Assembly: GCA_005798335.1 (NCBI GenBank)
Contig: SYJV01000135.1
Coordinates: 1 to 42,403 of the forward strand
Source: Planctomycetaceae bacterium
GTDB taxonomy: Bacteria; Planctomycetota; Planctomycetia; Pirellulales; Pirellulaceae
Length of the DNA stretch: 42,403 bases
Reading direction: 5' to 3'
The notes beneath the pieces were generated by a model. The model worked only from the letters and a program-made list of their open reading frames with translations, was not told where the DNA came from and did no database searches. This document shows, in pieces, positions 9,784 through 18,230 of this stretch. The position numbers and the translations under genes were made by a program. Within the stretch, counting starts at the first letter, position 1, and every line of letters begins with the position of its first letter.

Positions 9784-10012
9784 GTCGAGCGACCGACCTT
9801 GTATAGTTTGTGGTTTGGAGAACTTGGACCAGGTGAGGGACTGCCAAATATCGCGCGAAGTGAAATGCTCGTAGTACGCCAAATGGGACACGCGAACCAA
9901 GCCAGAAATCGTTTCAGTAACGACCCTTGATTCGCCAAACTTGGTGAAGCAGTGTGAGGTTTGAAGAGGAAATCAGCCACGAGACGATCACGGTATAGCA
10001 AATTGTCGATAA

Positions 10013-10324
10013 CTAATATGGTGCCGCTCCATAGCCTGTGCGATGATCTAGGAGAGCCACTTCGGCTTCTAGGGTCGCGTCTTGTTGTAGTGGAGCTTGA
10101 GCCACAATTCTCCCAAGCGGGTCTATGATGCAAGTGTGGCCTGTGGCAGCACATCGCAGAAAATACCGGCGGCACTCGATGGCTCGCGACTGCGACAACA
10201 ATCTGTGTTGATACAAGGTAGTGGGGCTCTCGAAACTTGACCCGTTGATCAGCGAGACCAGTAGGTTGGCACCATCATGCACCATTTGGCGAGCGGCACG
10301 TGGAACCAACCAGCGTAGATCTGT
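10013..10324 (-). pseudogene. Apolipoprotein N-acyltransferase (Lnt) C-terminal fragment
   Basis: This reading frame contains HDGANLLVSLINGSSFESP, YQHRLLSQSRAIECRRYFLR, and CIIDPLGRIVAQAPL. These match in order the C-terminal part of the nitrilase-like domain of Lnt (typically DGA.LLVNLTND.WFG, QH...ARFRAIE.RR...R, IDP.G.......L). The membrane helices, the catalytic Glu and Lys and the C-YE segment are all missing upstream, and the C-terminal helix is missing downstream. It is therefore a fragment of about 95 residues. It is in the same frame as the hypothetical ORF upstream, separated only by a TAG, so the two remnants have been joined. Confidence 0.7.
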
Positions 10325-10630
10325 CTAACTGAGTCCTTGGCTGATCAGTGATGAGATGGACACTGCAAAATCCCAATAATCGCTGGTGGTGTCCTCAGCA
10401 TAGACAATCGCTTCCCATAGGCTTCGCAAGAATGGCAGGAATTTCTCAGGCATTTCGTGAGACCAATGCTCAGGTGGCTGTTGCAGCATTATCTTTCCAT
10501 TTTCCATTGCAATTGCACTCGGCCGAAACGTTGGTCGGGCCAATGTATCGCGGGTAATGAGCCGGCAAAAGTGGCTAATTAACTGCGATCTCATCCGGGC
10601 CGCAGATCTTCCCATTGGTTTCCGGAGCAT
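10325..10630 (-). pseudogene. Truncated hypothetical planctomycete gene ending at an in-frame TAG
   Basis: The frame reads up to 101 residues and includes QQPPEHWSHEMPEKFLPFLR and AIVYAEDTTSDYWDFAVSI. I associate this block with a conserved planctomycete family of unknown function, usually preceded by TLARPTF-like residues (here DTLARPTFRPSAI). In that family, as I remember it, the segment GLTE.DLRWLV follows. Here the frame reads GLS, TAG, then TDLRWLV before switching to Lnt-like sequence, so the family sequence continues across the stop. This points to a nonsense mutation plus a fusion or deletion. The true start is uncertain (MENGKIM at about 10507 is an alternative). Family recall is from memory and should be checked by search. 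Confidence 0.55.
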
Positions 10631-10747
10631 CTCAGATGTTCGGGACTCACTCGCCTGTCATTCGGCAACCCTTGAGGACTCCTATTTCACTAATGATCTG
10701 TTCCAAAGTACGCAGCCCAATGCTGGGTTCTTGGCGACTACGAACTG

Positions 10748-13700
10748 TTGCGGGAGATCGGGTATGGCGGAATGGGAGTTGTGTATGAAGCTCGACAGAT
10801 TTCGCTGGATAAACGTGTTGCGCTAAAGATACTGCCACTCGCCGTGGCGATGAATCCGAAAAATTTGCAACGCTTTAAGAGCGAAGCCAAAGCAGCAGCC
10901 CAACTGGATCATCCGAATATCGTACCAGTGCATGCCTTTGGTTCAGAACGAGGCGTATATTTTTACGCAATGCACTTCGTCGATGGGAGCAACTTGGCCG
11001 AAGTGATTCGCGATCTTCGCCGCACAGTAGTGGAGAAACGCAAGCCGATGGGCGATGTGGCTCAGGCGGTAGATGACGCAAGTCAGGACCCAAATGCTAC
11101 CCAACCAATGGCGAACGCTTCGACCGTTCGCAGTTCGCTGGAGAGTACCTCCGGCAAGTTGCTTGACTTTAAATCGTACGAGCACTCACGCACGAATTCC
11201 GACTACCATACCCATGTGATTGATCTGTGCATTCAGGTGGCCCAGGCGCTACAGCACGCACATGAATCGGGAGTCGTCCATCGCGACATCAAACCTTCCA
11301 ACTTGATGCTTGATTTCCAAGGGAAGATTTGGCTAACTGATTTTGGCTTGGCATTGCGTGATGGCAAGTCCAGCTTGACGGGGCCCGGCGACATGGTCGG
11401 AACGCTGCGCTATATGAGTCCCGAGCAAGTGTTGGGACTGCGCGTCGTAATTGACTATCGAACGGACATCTATTCACTAGGTGCAACGATCTATGAATTG
11501 CTGACACTTACTCCCGCGTGTCCTGGCAATTCTCGACAGGAAATCGTGCGTCAGATTTCGCTCGACGACGCGATTCCCATGCGCAAAGTAGATCGGCGAA
11601 TTCCGAGAGAGCTGGAAATCATCGTCGGCAAAGCCATGGCCAAGAATCCTGACGATCGCTACTCATCTGCCCAAGAGCTGGCGAATGATCTGCGCAGACA
11701 CCGGTCCAACGAACCCATTTTTGCTAGGCCGCCAACAATGGCCGAGCGCGTTGGCAAGTGGGCTTGGCGTCACCAAAGCCTAATGGCGACGAGCGTAGGT
11801 TCCGCAGCAGTTATTCTGATCGCGGCGCTGGCAATTTCCTGGATGCTCGGCGTCATGCTGGCACAGGAGATGAATACAAACACGAAATTGGCTGAAGAAG
11901 TTAGGCGCTACAATGGACAGCGCTTGGCCGCAATATCCGCGCTCAATGTCGCCACCAACCCGGGCTTGGCCATGGCACTGGCGCTGGATGGTCGCAAGCT
12001 GCACGATTGTCCTGAAACTCGTGCCGCGCTACAGCAAGCGTACGACGCCAATCACGAGCTTGCCACGTTTCAAGCGCATCCCAGCGGCGTGGGAAGCGTT
12101 GCATGTAGCCCGGATGGAAAAACGATCGTCACTACGGGAACCCGTTCGTCAAGCAGAGTTTCATCCGAGCCTGCTAAAGTTTGGGATATCGACAGCAAGA
12201 GTCAACGAGCTACGCTGCTGGGCAGCGAGGGTGTTACCTCTGTAGCCTTCAGTCCAGTAGGAGGGCGAGTTCTGGCGGCAGCATCTCCGTTTGGCTCCGA
12301 GAAAAAAAAGGGAGAGTCGGCAGAGATTGTAGGGACGCCACCGGTTATTTTTGATGCCGCCTCGGGACGGCGTTTGCTCGAATTAAAAGATGCGTATTTG
12401 TTTGAAGCCACCGCCCGATGCTTTTCGGCGGACGGACGATTCGTCGTCGTACCCATTCGCGGAGGCAAGGCGCGCGTGCTCGATGTGATCGAAGGACTGA
12501 CGTACCGCGATTTGGTTGGGCATACAGATCGCATTAACTCGGCGCATTTCAGCCCCAGCGGCAAGTACGTGGTTACCGCCTCGCACGACAATACAATTCG
12601 AATTTGGAATATCGACTCGGGGATGGCCGTTATGCAAATCCCCTTTCCACCTCAGATCGGCCGCGCATCCATCGAGTTTGACCGGTCCGAACAATTGTTA
12701 GCAGTGAATGCCGGAAATGGTGTCCAAGTTTGGCGCGTTCCCGAAGGGAAGAAACTGGGTGAAATTACGGATATCGCTAATCGAGTCCTGTTCACTGCAG
12801 ATCGCTTGCTAGTTTGGAAATCCGTTGGCAATTCTCTCCATACATTTGACCCTCACAATTTAGCACGCATCCAGACACTTGAGTTAGAAACCAATGGCAC
12901 AGTCAGTGTCGATTCTGCGAACGGCCTGATTGCTGTGGGGTGTGACCGGACAATTTCCATGTTCGATGAACTCTCAGGCAAACTCGTTGCATCGTTACGT
13001 GGCCACGATGGAAACATCTCTGCGATTCAATTCGTCAAGTCTGCAAGTCAATTGGTATCAGCATCTTTCGATGGTACCGCCAGGGTGTGGCATACTCTCT
13101 CCGGCGCCGAGCGATCCCAGTTTGCAGTCAGATCGAAGGCTCAGTCTGGAAGGCTGGCGAAAGTCGATAATCAGCGGTTCGCGTATGCGTCGCAACCTCA
13201 AGCACAAGTTCAGATCGCTGACGTCAAGCAGACGAGCGATTCTGCACCCACCCAGACTAACCAGACGAAACTTCTAGGAGATTTGGTCTCAGGGTTGCGA
13301 TCAACTGACGTTGCATGGACCCAGGCAGGAGCCAATTTGTGCTCATGGAATCTGACAACCCGAGAAACAACCGACAAGATCTCACTGAATACCACAAAGA
13401 TCAGCTACACAAGATGTTCGGAAAACGGCGAAAAGCTAGTAGTGCTTGGGGAAACTGGCCGAGCTTGGTTGATCTCTCGTCGCGGTAGTGTGCAAGAGTT
13501 GATACCCAATCAGGCACCGCTTCGATTCGCGACGATTTCGAATGACGGCAATCGTGTTGCGACCAATGACGGTGGTGGCAAGATCGCTATCTGGGACACT
13601 GCGAATGGCAGCGTCATTAACACTTTTGACGCAGATTTGGCGGGGACATATTTAGAGTTCAACGATTCCGCGACCAGATTGCTCGCCTTGTCCAATGATC

Positions 13701-15364
13701 GTCGCCTATCGATATGGGACACCATTACTGGAACCCTCTTGGCGAAAATTGTTGATCCCGTGAAAAGATTCGACACGGTCCGATTTTGCTTGAACGGTGA
13801 GAGTGTTGCGACTTGGGATCGATTCAATTGCCGTGCCGTCGATTGTTGGAACGCGACGGATGGAAAGTGGCTTGGGGAGCTCACGCAAGCCACTGGGCGA
13901 GTGAACTTGGTGGCCAGTCCGACCAACCCAGAGGTACTGATTTCGTCCACCGAGCGTGGTCTTTGGTTATGGAATTACCAAACACTTCAGAGTCAGCAAA
14001 TTTCGTCGACACCAATGGCATGTGCGGAATTCTCCCCTGATGCATCACGAATCGTCTGCGCCACGTTTATGCCACAGGCCAAGGACGACATTCTATCGGA
14101 CAAGCTCGTGCCAAGTTACTCGCCGTGCAGCATCCAAGTTTACGCTTCGCAAGCCCCATTTCCGATGCTCGCGTCGATTCTGTCGAACGATAGTTACGTG
14201 ACGACGCTGAATGTGCTGGCCGACGGAAGAATTTTGGCGGCTTCGCAGTTCTTCGGTGCGATAGTGGCCAACGTCGCGGCACCGCAGATTACCAGCAGCA
14301 CGCTAGGTGGGCACAGCAGTCCCATCGCCATGATATCTGCCGATTCAGCGGGCAAGATCATTTGCACTGCTAGTTGGGACAGTTCGATCGGCCTATGGGA
14401 TTCAACGTCCGGAAAGTTGCTGCATCGACTGCATGGGCATTCCACTCCCGTGCACTCGATTGCCTTTAGTCAGGACGGAGGACTGCTGATTTCTGGAGGC
14501 GGCAAGGGCGAAGGGATTCTCTGGGACGTAGCGCAAGGAAAGTTGCTGCATCGATTGGTTGGACACACCGGAGCGATCTGGAATACAGCGTTTCTGAACG
14601 CTCAGGATTGCGATCATTGCTCAATTACAAATGCGGATGACGGAACAATTCGAGTCTGGAACTCTGCCGGGCGAACCGTTCATGTGTTGACCAGCCTGTT
14701 GGGCAATCTCTCCGGATTGGAAGTTTCAGGCAGTCAACTGCTTACCAGCCCTGATGCAAAAGCCGATAGCGTACAGCTCAATTTGCTTAATGAATCCACT
14801 CGGCCGAATGAGCTTCGATCTTTGTCCTCGGCGAGTTCCGTTGGCATGCAATCCGTGAATTATTTTCGCACCTTTGATGCAAAAGCGATCCAACTTGAAC
14901 ACTCGAACACTCCCGTGATCGCGAAATTCAGTACTGGTGGCAAGCAAGCGGTGACCGTCGATCAGTCAGGCGTCGTCACCCTCTGGAGAATCGATTCGCA
15001 GCCAAATCAACCAGTTCGCATCGACCATCTTCAGAAACCCATCCGCAAAGTGATTTTCAGCTCGGACGATCGCCTTCTGGTTGTTGTCCATGCCAATCAA
15101 ATCTCGGCGCTGGATACACAGTCCGGCAAGCTCGTTGGCAGCTTGGCGCTCGGCGCGAAAGACACTGGTAAGTCAATGCCGAATGAGTTATTGGTAATAT
15201 CCAACGACCAATGGTGCGTCTATGCTGATACCGAGGGTATCGTGCGGCGATGGCCGTTAGATCCACTAACTCAAGCACAGGAAGAGGTCCCGAGGAGCTT
15301 GACTCCTCGGGAACGCTCGCTCTATCACGTGCCTGCAGAAGTTTTGCCAACTGAGGCGCGCTAG
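10748..15364 (+). CDS. Membrane Ser/Thr protein kinase with C-terminal WD40 propellers
   Basis: The product is about 1538 residues. The kinase domain has the glycine loop IGYGGMGVVYE (residues 4-14), the ATP lysine in VALKIL (K27), a 65-residue insert (about 91-155), the catalytic loop HRDIKPSN (D180), DFG (198-200), and MSPEQ. A transmembrane segment follows at about 347-370. The remaining roughly 1100 residues are many WD40 blades, for example GHTDRINSAHFSPSGKYVVT and GHDGNISAIQF. The kinase would be cytoplasmic and the propellers outside the membrane, suggesting a sensor or scaffold. The N-terminus is abnormal: in-frame codons upstream (LGDYEL before the glycine loop) are open to a TGA about 57 bases upstream, with no ATG, GTG or good ribosome-binding site. 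The start is taken at TTG 10748, and the gene may have lost its true 5' end. Confidence 0.85.
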   Translation: MREIGYGGMGVVYEARQISLDKRVALKILPLAVAMNPKNLQRFKSEAKAAAQLDHPNIVPVHAFGSERGVYFYAMHFVDGSNLAEVIRDLRRTVVEKRKPMGDVAQAVDDASQDPNATQPMANASTVRSSLESTSGKLLDFKSYEHSRTNSDYHTHVIDLCIQVAQALQHAHESGVVHRDIKPSNLMLDFQGKIWLTDFGLALRDGKSSLTGPGDMVGTLRYMSPEQVLGLRVVIDYRTDIYSLGATIYELLTLTPACPGNSRQEIVRQISLDDAIPMRKVDRRIPRELEIIVGKAMAKNPDDRYSSAQELANDLRRHRSNEPIFARPPTMAERVGKWAWRHQSLMATSVGSAAVILIAALAISWMLGVMLAQEMNTNTKLAEEVRRYNGQRLAAISALNVATNPGLAMALALDGRKLHDCPETRAALQQAYDANHELATFQAHPSGVGSVACSPDGKTIVTTGTRSSSRVSSEPAKVWDIDSKSQRATLLGSEGVTSVAFSPVGGRVLAAASPFGSEKKKGESAEIVGTPPVIFDAASGRRLLELKDAYLFEATARCFSADGRFVVVPIRGGKARVLDVIEGLTYRDLVGHTDRINSAHFSPSGKYVVTASHDNTIRIWNIDSGMAVMQIPFPPQIGRASIEFDRSEQLLAVNAGNGVQVWRVPEGKKLGEITDIANRVLFTADRLLVWKSVGNSLHTFDPHNLARIQTLELETNGTVSVDSANGLIAVGCDRTISMFDELSGKLVASLRGHDGNISAIQFVKSASQLVSASFDGTARVWHTLSGAERSQFAVRSKAQSGRLAKVDNQRFAYASQPQAQVQIADVKQTSDSAPTQTNQTKLLGDLVSGLRSTDVAWTQAGANLCSWNLTTRETTDKISLNTTKISYTRCSENGEKLVVLGETGRAWLISRRGSVQELIPNQAPLRFATISNDGNRVATNDGGGKIAIWDTANGSVINTFDADLAGTYLEFNDSATRLLALSNDRRLSIWDTITGTLLAKIVDPVKRFDTVRFCLNGESVATWDRFNCRAVDCWNATDGKWLGELTQATGRVNLVASPTNPEVLISSTERGLWLWNYQTLQSQQISSTPMACAEFSPDASRIVCATFMPQAKDDILSDKLVPSYSPCSIQVYASQAPFPMLASILSNDSYVTTLNVLADGRILAASQFFGAIVANVAAPQITSSTLGGHSSPIAMISADSAGKIICTASWDSSIGLWDSTSGKLLHRLHGHSTPVHSIAFSQDGGLLISGGGKGEGILWDVAQGKLLHRLVGHTGAIWNTAFLNAQDCDHCSITNADDGTIRVWNSAGRTVHVLTSLLGNLSGLEVSGSQLLTSPDAKADSVQLNLLNESTRPNELRSLSSASSVGMQSVNYFRTFDAKAIQLEHSNTPVIAKFSTGGKQAVTVDQSGVVTLWRIDSQPNQPVRIDHLQKPIRKVIFSSDDRLLVVVHANQISALDTQSGKLVGSLALGAKDTGKSMPNELLVISNDQWCVYADTEGIVRRWPLDPLTQAQEEVPRSLTPRERSLYHVPAEVLPTEAR

Positions 15365-15403
15365 CTCGCAGCCAACTAAACTACTTGAGAACCAGCCCAG
15401 CGA

Positions 15404-16063
15404 CTACGGCATTTCTCGGTAGCAGGTCGAGATATGACGGCAGCAAAGCATCCTGGAGGCATTCGCGTGGATGAATCGAATCAATCGCTGAGCCTCCTGG
15501 ACCGCGTCACACGGACAATTCCCAATCCCTATTAACGTGCGATGCTGTACATGGCCCATTCGATCGCAGTAGCAAACTATGTAACGCGCGACGTAGACGA
15601 TTCTGTTGGGGATTCTCGAACTACCTGTCGGGCTGATCGCTGCCGAAGAGTTCGTGTGAGCAATTTCCGGGATAACTTCACAGTCATACGTTCCAACCGT
15701 GTCCGCACAGACAACTGCTTCAGCACTCTCCCTCGCAGTATTCTTGGCATCTTGCTCGCTAATCTGACTCGTCCCGGAGATCATGTACTTTGTTATCGAA
15801 TCGCCTGGGCAAGTAAACGTGTAGACACACCGCCACGTAGTTCGCACTCCTTCTGTAACAGCCGAACCAATCGTACCTGAATATCCTACTGCCGCAGGTG
15901 CACTGCAAGTTGGTTGAACTGTTGGGCAGACCACCACGCAGTTGCTGGGCGCCGGCGCGCATGCTGATCGTCCACGAAATAACCTTATCTGTGCATCCGC
16001 ATCGGAGACAGACAAGCAGCAGACGATTCCGGCCAATAGAGACGTTCGAATGTTCACTATCAA
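15404..16063 (-). CDS. Secreted cysteine-rich protein, unknown function
   Basis: The 219-residue product has a typical signal peptide (LLAGIVCCLSVSDADA-Q, cleavage near residue 25) and a Cys-rich mature part of about 14 cysteines, in patterns such as CAPAPSNCVVVC, CVYTFTC, CYC, CPC and CC. The start is TTG with GAGG seven bases upstream; GTG six bases downstream is an alternative. Many cysteines plus export suggest a disulfide-stabilised extracellular or surface protein. I do not recognise a family. It is convergent with the kinase gene, whose stop lies about 40 bases away, and divergent from the sigma factor gene. A hairpin with a TTCG loop lies 41-62 bases upstream of its start. Confidence 0.72.
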   Translation of the reverse strand: MIVNIRTSLLAGIVCCLSVSDADAQIRLFRGRSACAPAPSNCVVVCPTVQPTCSAPAAVGYSGTIGSAVTEGVRTTWRCVYTFTCPGDSITKYMISGTSQISEQDAKNTARESAEAVVCADTVGTYDCEVIPEIAHTNSSAAISPTGSSRIPNRIVYVARYIVCYCDRMGHVQHRTLIGIGNCPCDAVQEAQRLIRFIHANASRMLCCRHISTCYREMP

Positions 16064-16097
16064 GGTTGCACCTCACTACACGCGTAACAAAATGTTA

Positions 16098-16140
16098 ATT
16101 GGCAACGACAATTTCGATTGTCGTTCACACAACTGCCAAT
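16098..16140. promoter_or_regulatory. Hairpin with TTCG/CGAA tetraloop in a divergent intergenic region
   Basis: AACGACAAT (16104-16112), TTCG, ATTGTCGTT (16117-16125) form a perfect 9-bp stem with a four-base loop. An outer ATTGGC/GCCAAT pair lies at 16098-16103 and 16135-16140. It sits in the 216 bases between the divergent starts at 16063 and 16280. If transcribed with the Cys-rich gene it would be a structured leader. There is no poly-T tract, so a terminator is unlikely. Confidence 0.5.
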
Positions 16141-16279
16141 GACCACCACTCAGATGACCATTGCACGGTTGCTTTCGCAACTCCTAGCCTGTAAAAAGAG
16201 GCCCGTCCAGGACACTCAAAAATTGAATTTGAACGAAATTTGAGGATTTAGTCCCGGTGTTCTCAAAAAGAATCCCCGC

Positions 16280-16897
16280 ATGCCGAACGATGAACTCTCA
16301 GCTACTGCGCATTTGTTATCGCGAATTGACCACGGTGACAAAACTGCAATCGACGTTTTGTTGGCTCAACATCGTGAGTATCTAAAGCGCGTGATCGAAT
16401 TTCAAATGGAACCGATGCTCCGTTTGCGAGTTGATCCGTCCGATGTTGTCCAAGAAACACAACTGGAAGTGGTCCAGCGAATCGGAGATTATTTGCGGCG
16501 CAGACCAATGTCCTTTCGTGTTTGGTTGCGCAAAACGGCATGCCAGCGCCTGGGGATGTTGCGCCGATTTCACCTGCGATCACTCCGCCGATCGGTCCGT
16601 CGAGAAATCTCGCTGCCGGATGCGTCATCGATTCTGATCGCCAACCAATTGGCCAATTGTTTGCCATCGCGATCGGTTGAAGATGCAGAACTCGCGGCGA
16701 GTATTCGAGTGGCTATGGCGCAACTCGCAAAACCGGATTGTGAAATTTTGATATTACGATTCTACGAGCAATTGACCAATCAAGAATCGGCGGAAGCACT
16801 CGGGATTGACTCATCGGCGGCCAGCAAACGACTCGGCAGAGCACTCAAACGCCTTAAGGACAAATTGACGGAATTTAGTGCGACTAGCCAGACTTGA
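16280..16897 (+). CDS. ECF-like RNA polymerase sigma factor
   Basis: The 205-residue protein has a sigma-70 region 2 (about 20-95, including LRVDPSDVVQETQLEV, then RRRPMSFRVWLRKTACQRL) and region 4 (about 145-200, including LAKPDCEILILRFYEQLTNQ and EALGIDSSAASKRLGRALKR). This is the pattern of the planctomycete-expanded sigma-70 family proteins often linked to Ser/Thr kinase signalling. No anti-sigma gene adjoins it. The stop codon and the last six residues (SATSQT) are encoded within a copy of a short subrepeat that also occurs in the downstream 297-bp repeat, so the C-terminus may be derived from that element. No clear ribosome-binding site precedes the ATG. Confidence 0.85.
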   Translation: MPNDELSATAHLLSRIDHGDKTAIDVLLAQHREYLKRVIEFQMEPMLRLRVDPSDVVQETQLEVVQRIGDYLRRRPMSFRVWLRKTACQRLGMLRRFHLRSLRRSVRREISLPDASSILIANQLANCLPSRSVEDAELAASIRVAMAQLAKPDCEILILRFYEQLTNQESAEALGIDSSAASKRLGRALKRLKDKLTEFSATSQT

Positions 16898-17478
16898 CTT
16901 AGTACGACTAGCCAGACGTGACGATGTGACGATGTGTTGATCCTTACTCAGTAGAAGTAGCCGTTTCGCAAAAGTCCCGTAGGGACGAAATGTCGGTAGA
17001 ACAGCGTCCGCGTGATGCATTTTGTCCCGTAGGGACGGCCTGTCGGTAGAAAAACGAAGACCCACATGTTGCCCCTACGGGACAAAATACAAAACGGGTC
17101 GCGCCGACGCTGCTCTACCGACATTTCGTCCCTACGGGACTTTGCTTGTGAAGAGCCACCGTATTTCAATCTCAATGCAATTAGCCAGACTTGACTTAGT
17201 GCGACTAGCCAGACTTGACGATGTGACGATGTGTTGATCCTTACTCAGTAGAAGTAGCCGTTTCGCAAAAGTCCCGTAGGGACGAAATGTCGGTAGAACA
17301 GCTTCTGCGTGATGCATTTTGTCCCGTAGGGACAGCCTGTCGGTAGAAAAACGATGACCCCCATGTTGCCCCTACGGGACAAAAAACAAAACGGGTCGCG
17401 CCGACGCTGCTCTACCGACATTTCGTCCCTACGGGACTTTGCTTGTGAAGAGCCACCGTATTTCAATCTCAATGCAAT
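16885..17478. repeat. Two tandem 297-bp units with nested hairpins
   Basis: Unit 1 (16885-17181) and unit 2 (17182-17478) are direct repeats in exact 297-bp register, with about eight substitutions and no indels. Each unit contains a long inverted repeat: in unit 1, AAAGTCCCGTAGGGACGAAA and more at 16971-17010, pairing with 17101-17143 over about 40 bp. Nested inside is TTTTGTCCCGTAGGGAC (about 17020), pairing with GCCCCTACGGGACAAAA (about 17070). The 5' part carries short direct repeats (GACTAGCCAGACTTGAC-like; GACGATGTGACGATGTG). No convincing ORF lies inside. Unit 1 begins within the sigma gene 3' end, and unit 2 ends at the first codon of the truncated M28 sequence. Structure and copy number suggest a MITE/REP-type element; its transposition source is unknown. 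Confidence 0.9.
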
Positions 17479-17950
17479 GGGTAGCCAGCATCATGCGCGC
17501 CAGTCGCGTCTTCGGGGCGACAAGATCGTAGGAATGTTGTGTTTGGAGATAGTGGGCTACCACAGTTCAGCAAAGCGATCGCAATTGGTTCCTCCCACCA
17601 TACCCAAATGGATGCATCGGTTCTTCCCGCAGTAAGGCGATTTTCTGGCAGCAGTTGGCAATCTCTCGTCATGGCGGTTGTGCTGGAATTTTCGTCGCGG
17701 ATTCAAAAGTGGCGCTCGTCAGATGCCATTGTTCTCCATTTGCTTGCCAGAGAAATTCCACGAGATTCGTCTGAGCGACAATAGCTCGTTTTGGGATCAG
17801 GGCTACCCTGCACTAATGCTCACCGACACCAGTTTCCTTCGCAACCCAAACTACCACTTAGCTTCGGATACTCCTGATACGCTGGATTATGGCCGCATGA
17901 CTGATGTCACCATCGGCGTCGCTTCTGCCGTGCGGCGTCTGGTGGGATAA
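17477..17950 (+). pseudogene. M28-family zinc peptidase, C-terminal remnant
   Basis: One frame reads MGSQHHARQSRLRGDKIVGM, CLEIVGY, FFPQ, an in-frame TAA (17633-17635), GDFLAAVGNLSSWRLCWNF, and then LSDNSSFWDQGYPALMLTDT and NYHLASDTPDTLDYGRM to a normal stop. This is the C-terminal half of M28 peptidases (typically GS...A..L...G..I.GMLSLEM.GY, SDH.SFW..GYPALM.TDT, YH...DTPD.LDY). The N-terminal half with the first zinc ligands and the catalytic Glu is absent: the frame starts exactly where the 297-bp repeat ends. A premature stop plus 5' truncation make this a clear pseudogene. The remaining ligand His is preserved. Confidence 0.85.
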
Positions 17951-18230
17951 CACAATTCGATGAATCAGTGAATTAATCCATGACAGTATGGCTCATCGGG
18001 AGATGACAGCCTTGTGATGGGTCGCACATCCCAATACTACGACGCACCGAACTGCGGCATGCCAGAGGGATTCGCTGCGAAAGTCTCGGTACTCCAGAAA
18101 CTCAACCATTGAATTACGTGCACTGGCATACTATAAATGGAGACGATTGGATTTCGGTCGCGATGCCTGTGGCTAAGGAACGAGTGCTACCTTCTTTTTT
18201 CTCTTCTTCTTCGACTTGAGGAGTTATTTT
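17951..18230 (+). promoter_or_regulatory. Intergenic region upstream of the DUF1559 gene
   Basis: This 280-bp stretch has no recognisable gene. Its end is a pyrimidine-rich tract (18190-18214), then GAGGAG (18218-18223) seven bases before the ATG at 18231, a strong ribosome-binding site. An AT-rich TATAAAT at about 18131 could contribute to a promoter, but no matching -35 is obvious. Confidence 0.4.

Noticed and set aside
9784-10012. Coding remnant between the PQQ protein and the Lnt fragment
   Set aside because: The minus-strand frames translate to unrecognisable sequence after the Lnt stop; no support for a gene.
10557-10826. 89-residue plus-strand ORF upstream of and into the kinase gene
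   Set aside because: It runs out of frame through the conserved kinase glycine loop and resembles nothing; if anything it hints at a frameshift near the kinase start.
15289-15311. Perfect 9-bp inverted repeat CCCGAGGAG/CTCCTCGGG with a 5-base loop
   Set aside because: Lies inside the kinase coding sequence about 50 bases before its stop; no T-run, and one such stem in 42 kb is not strong evidence for a function.
16811-17472. Several 60-84 residue ORFs inside the tandem repeat on both strands
   Set aside because: They occur in both units because the DNA is repeated, have no ribosome-binding sites, and read across palindromes; no family is recognised.
16885-17478. Repeats could be a CRISPR array
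   Set aside because: Only two long units in direct tandem without spacers, with internal inverted repeats and no cas genes nearby.
18216-18230. TTG start for the DUF1559 protein
   Set aside because: It falls on the ribosome-binding site itself; ATG 18231 gives the usual leader length.
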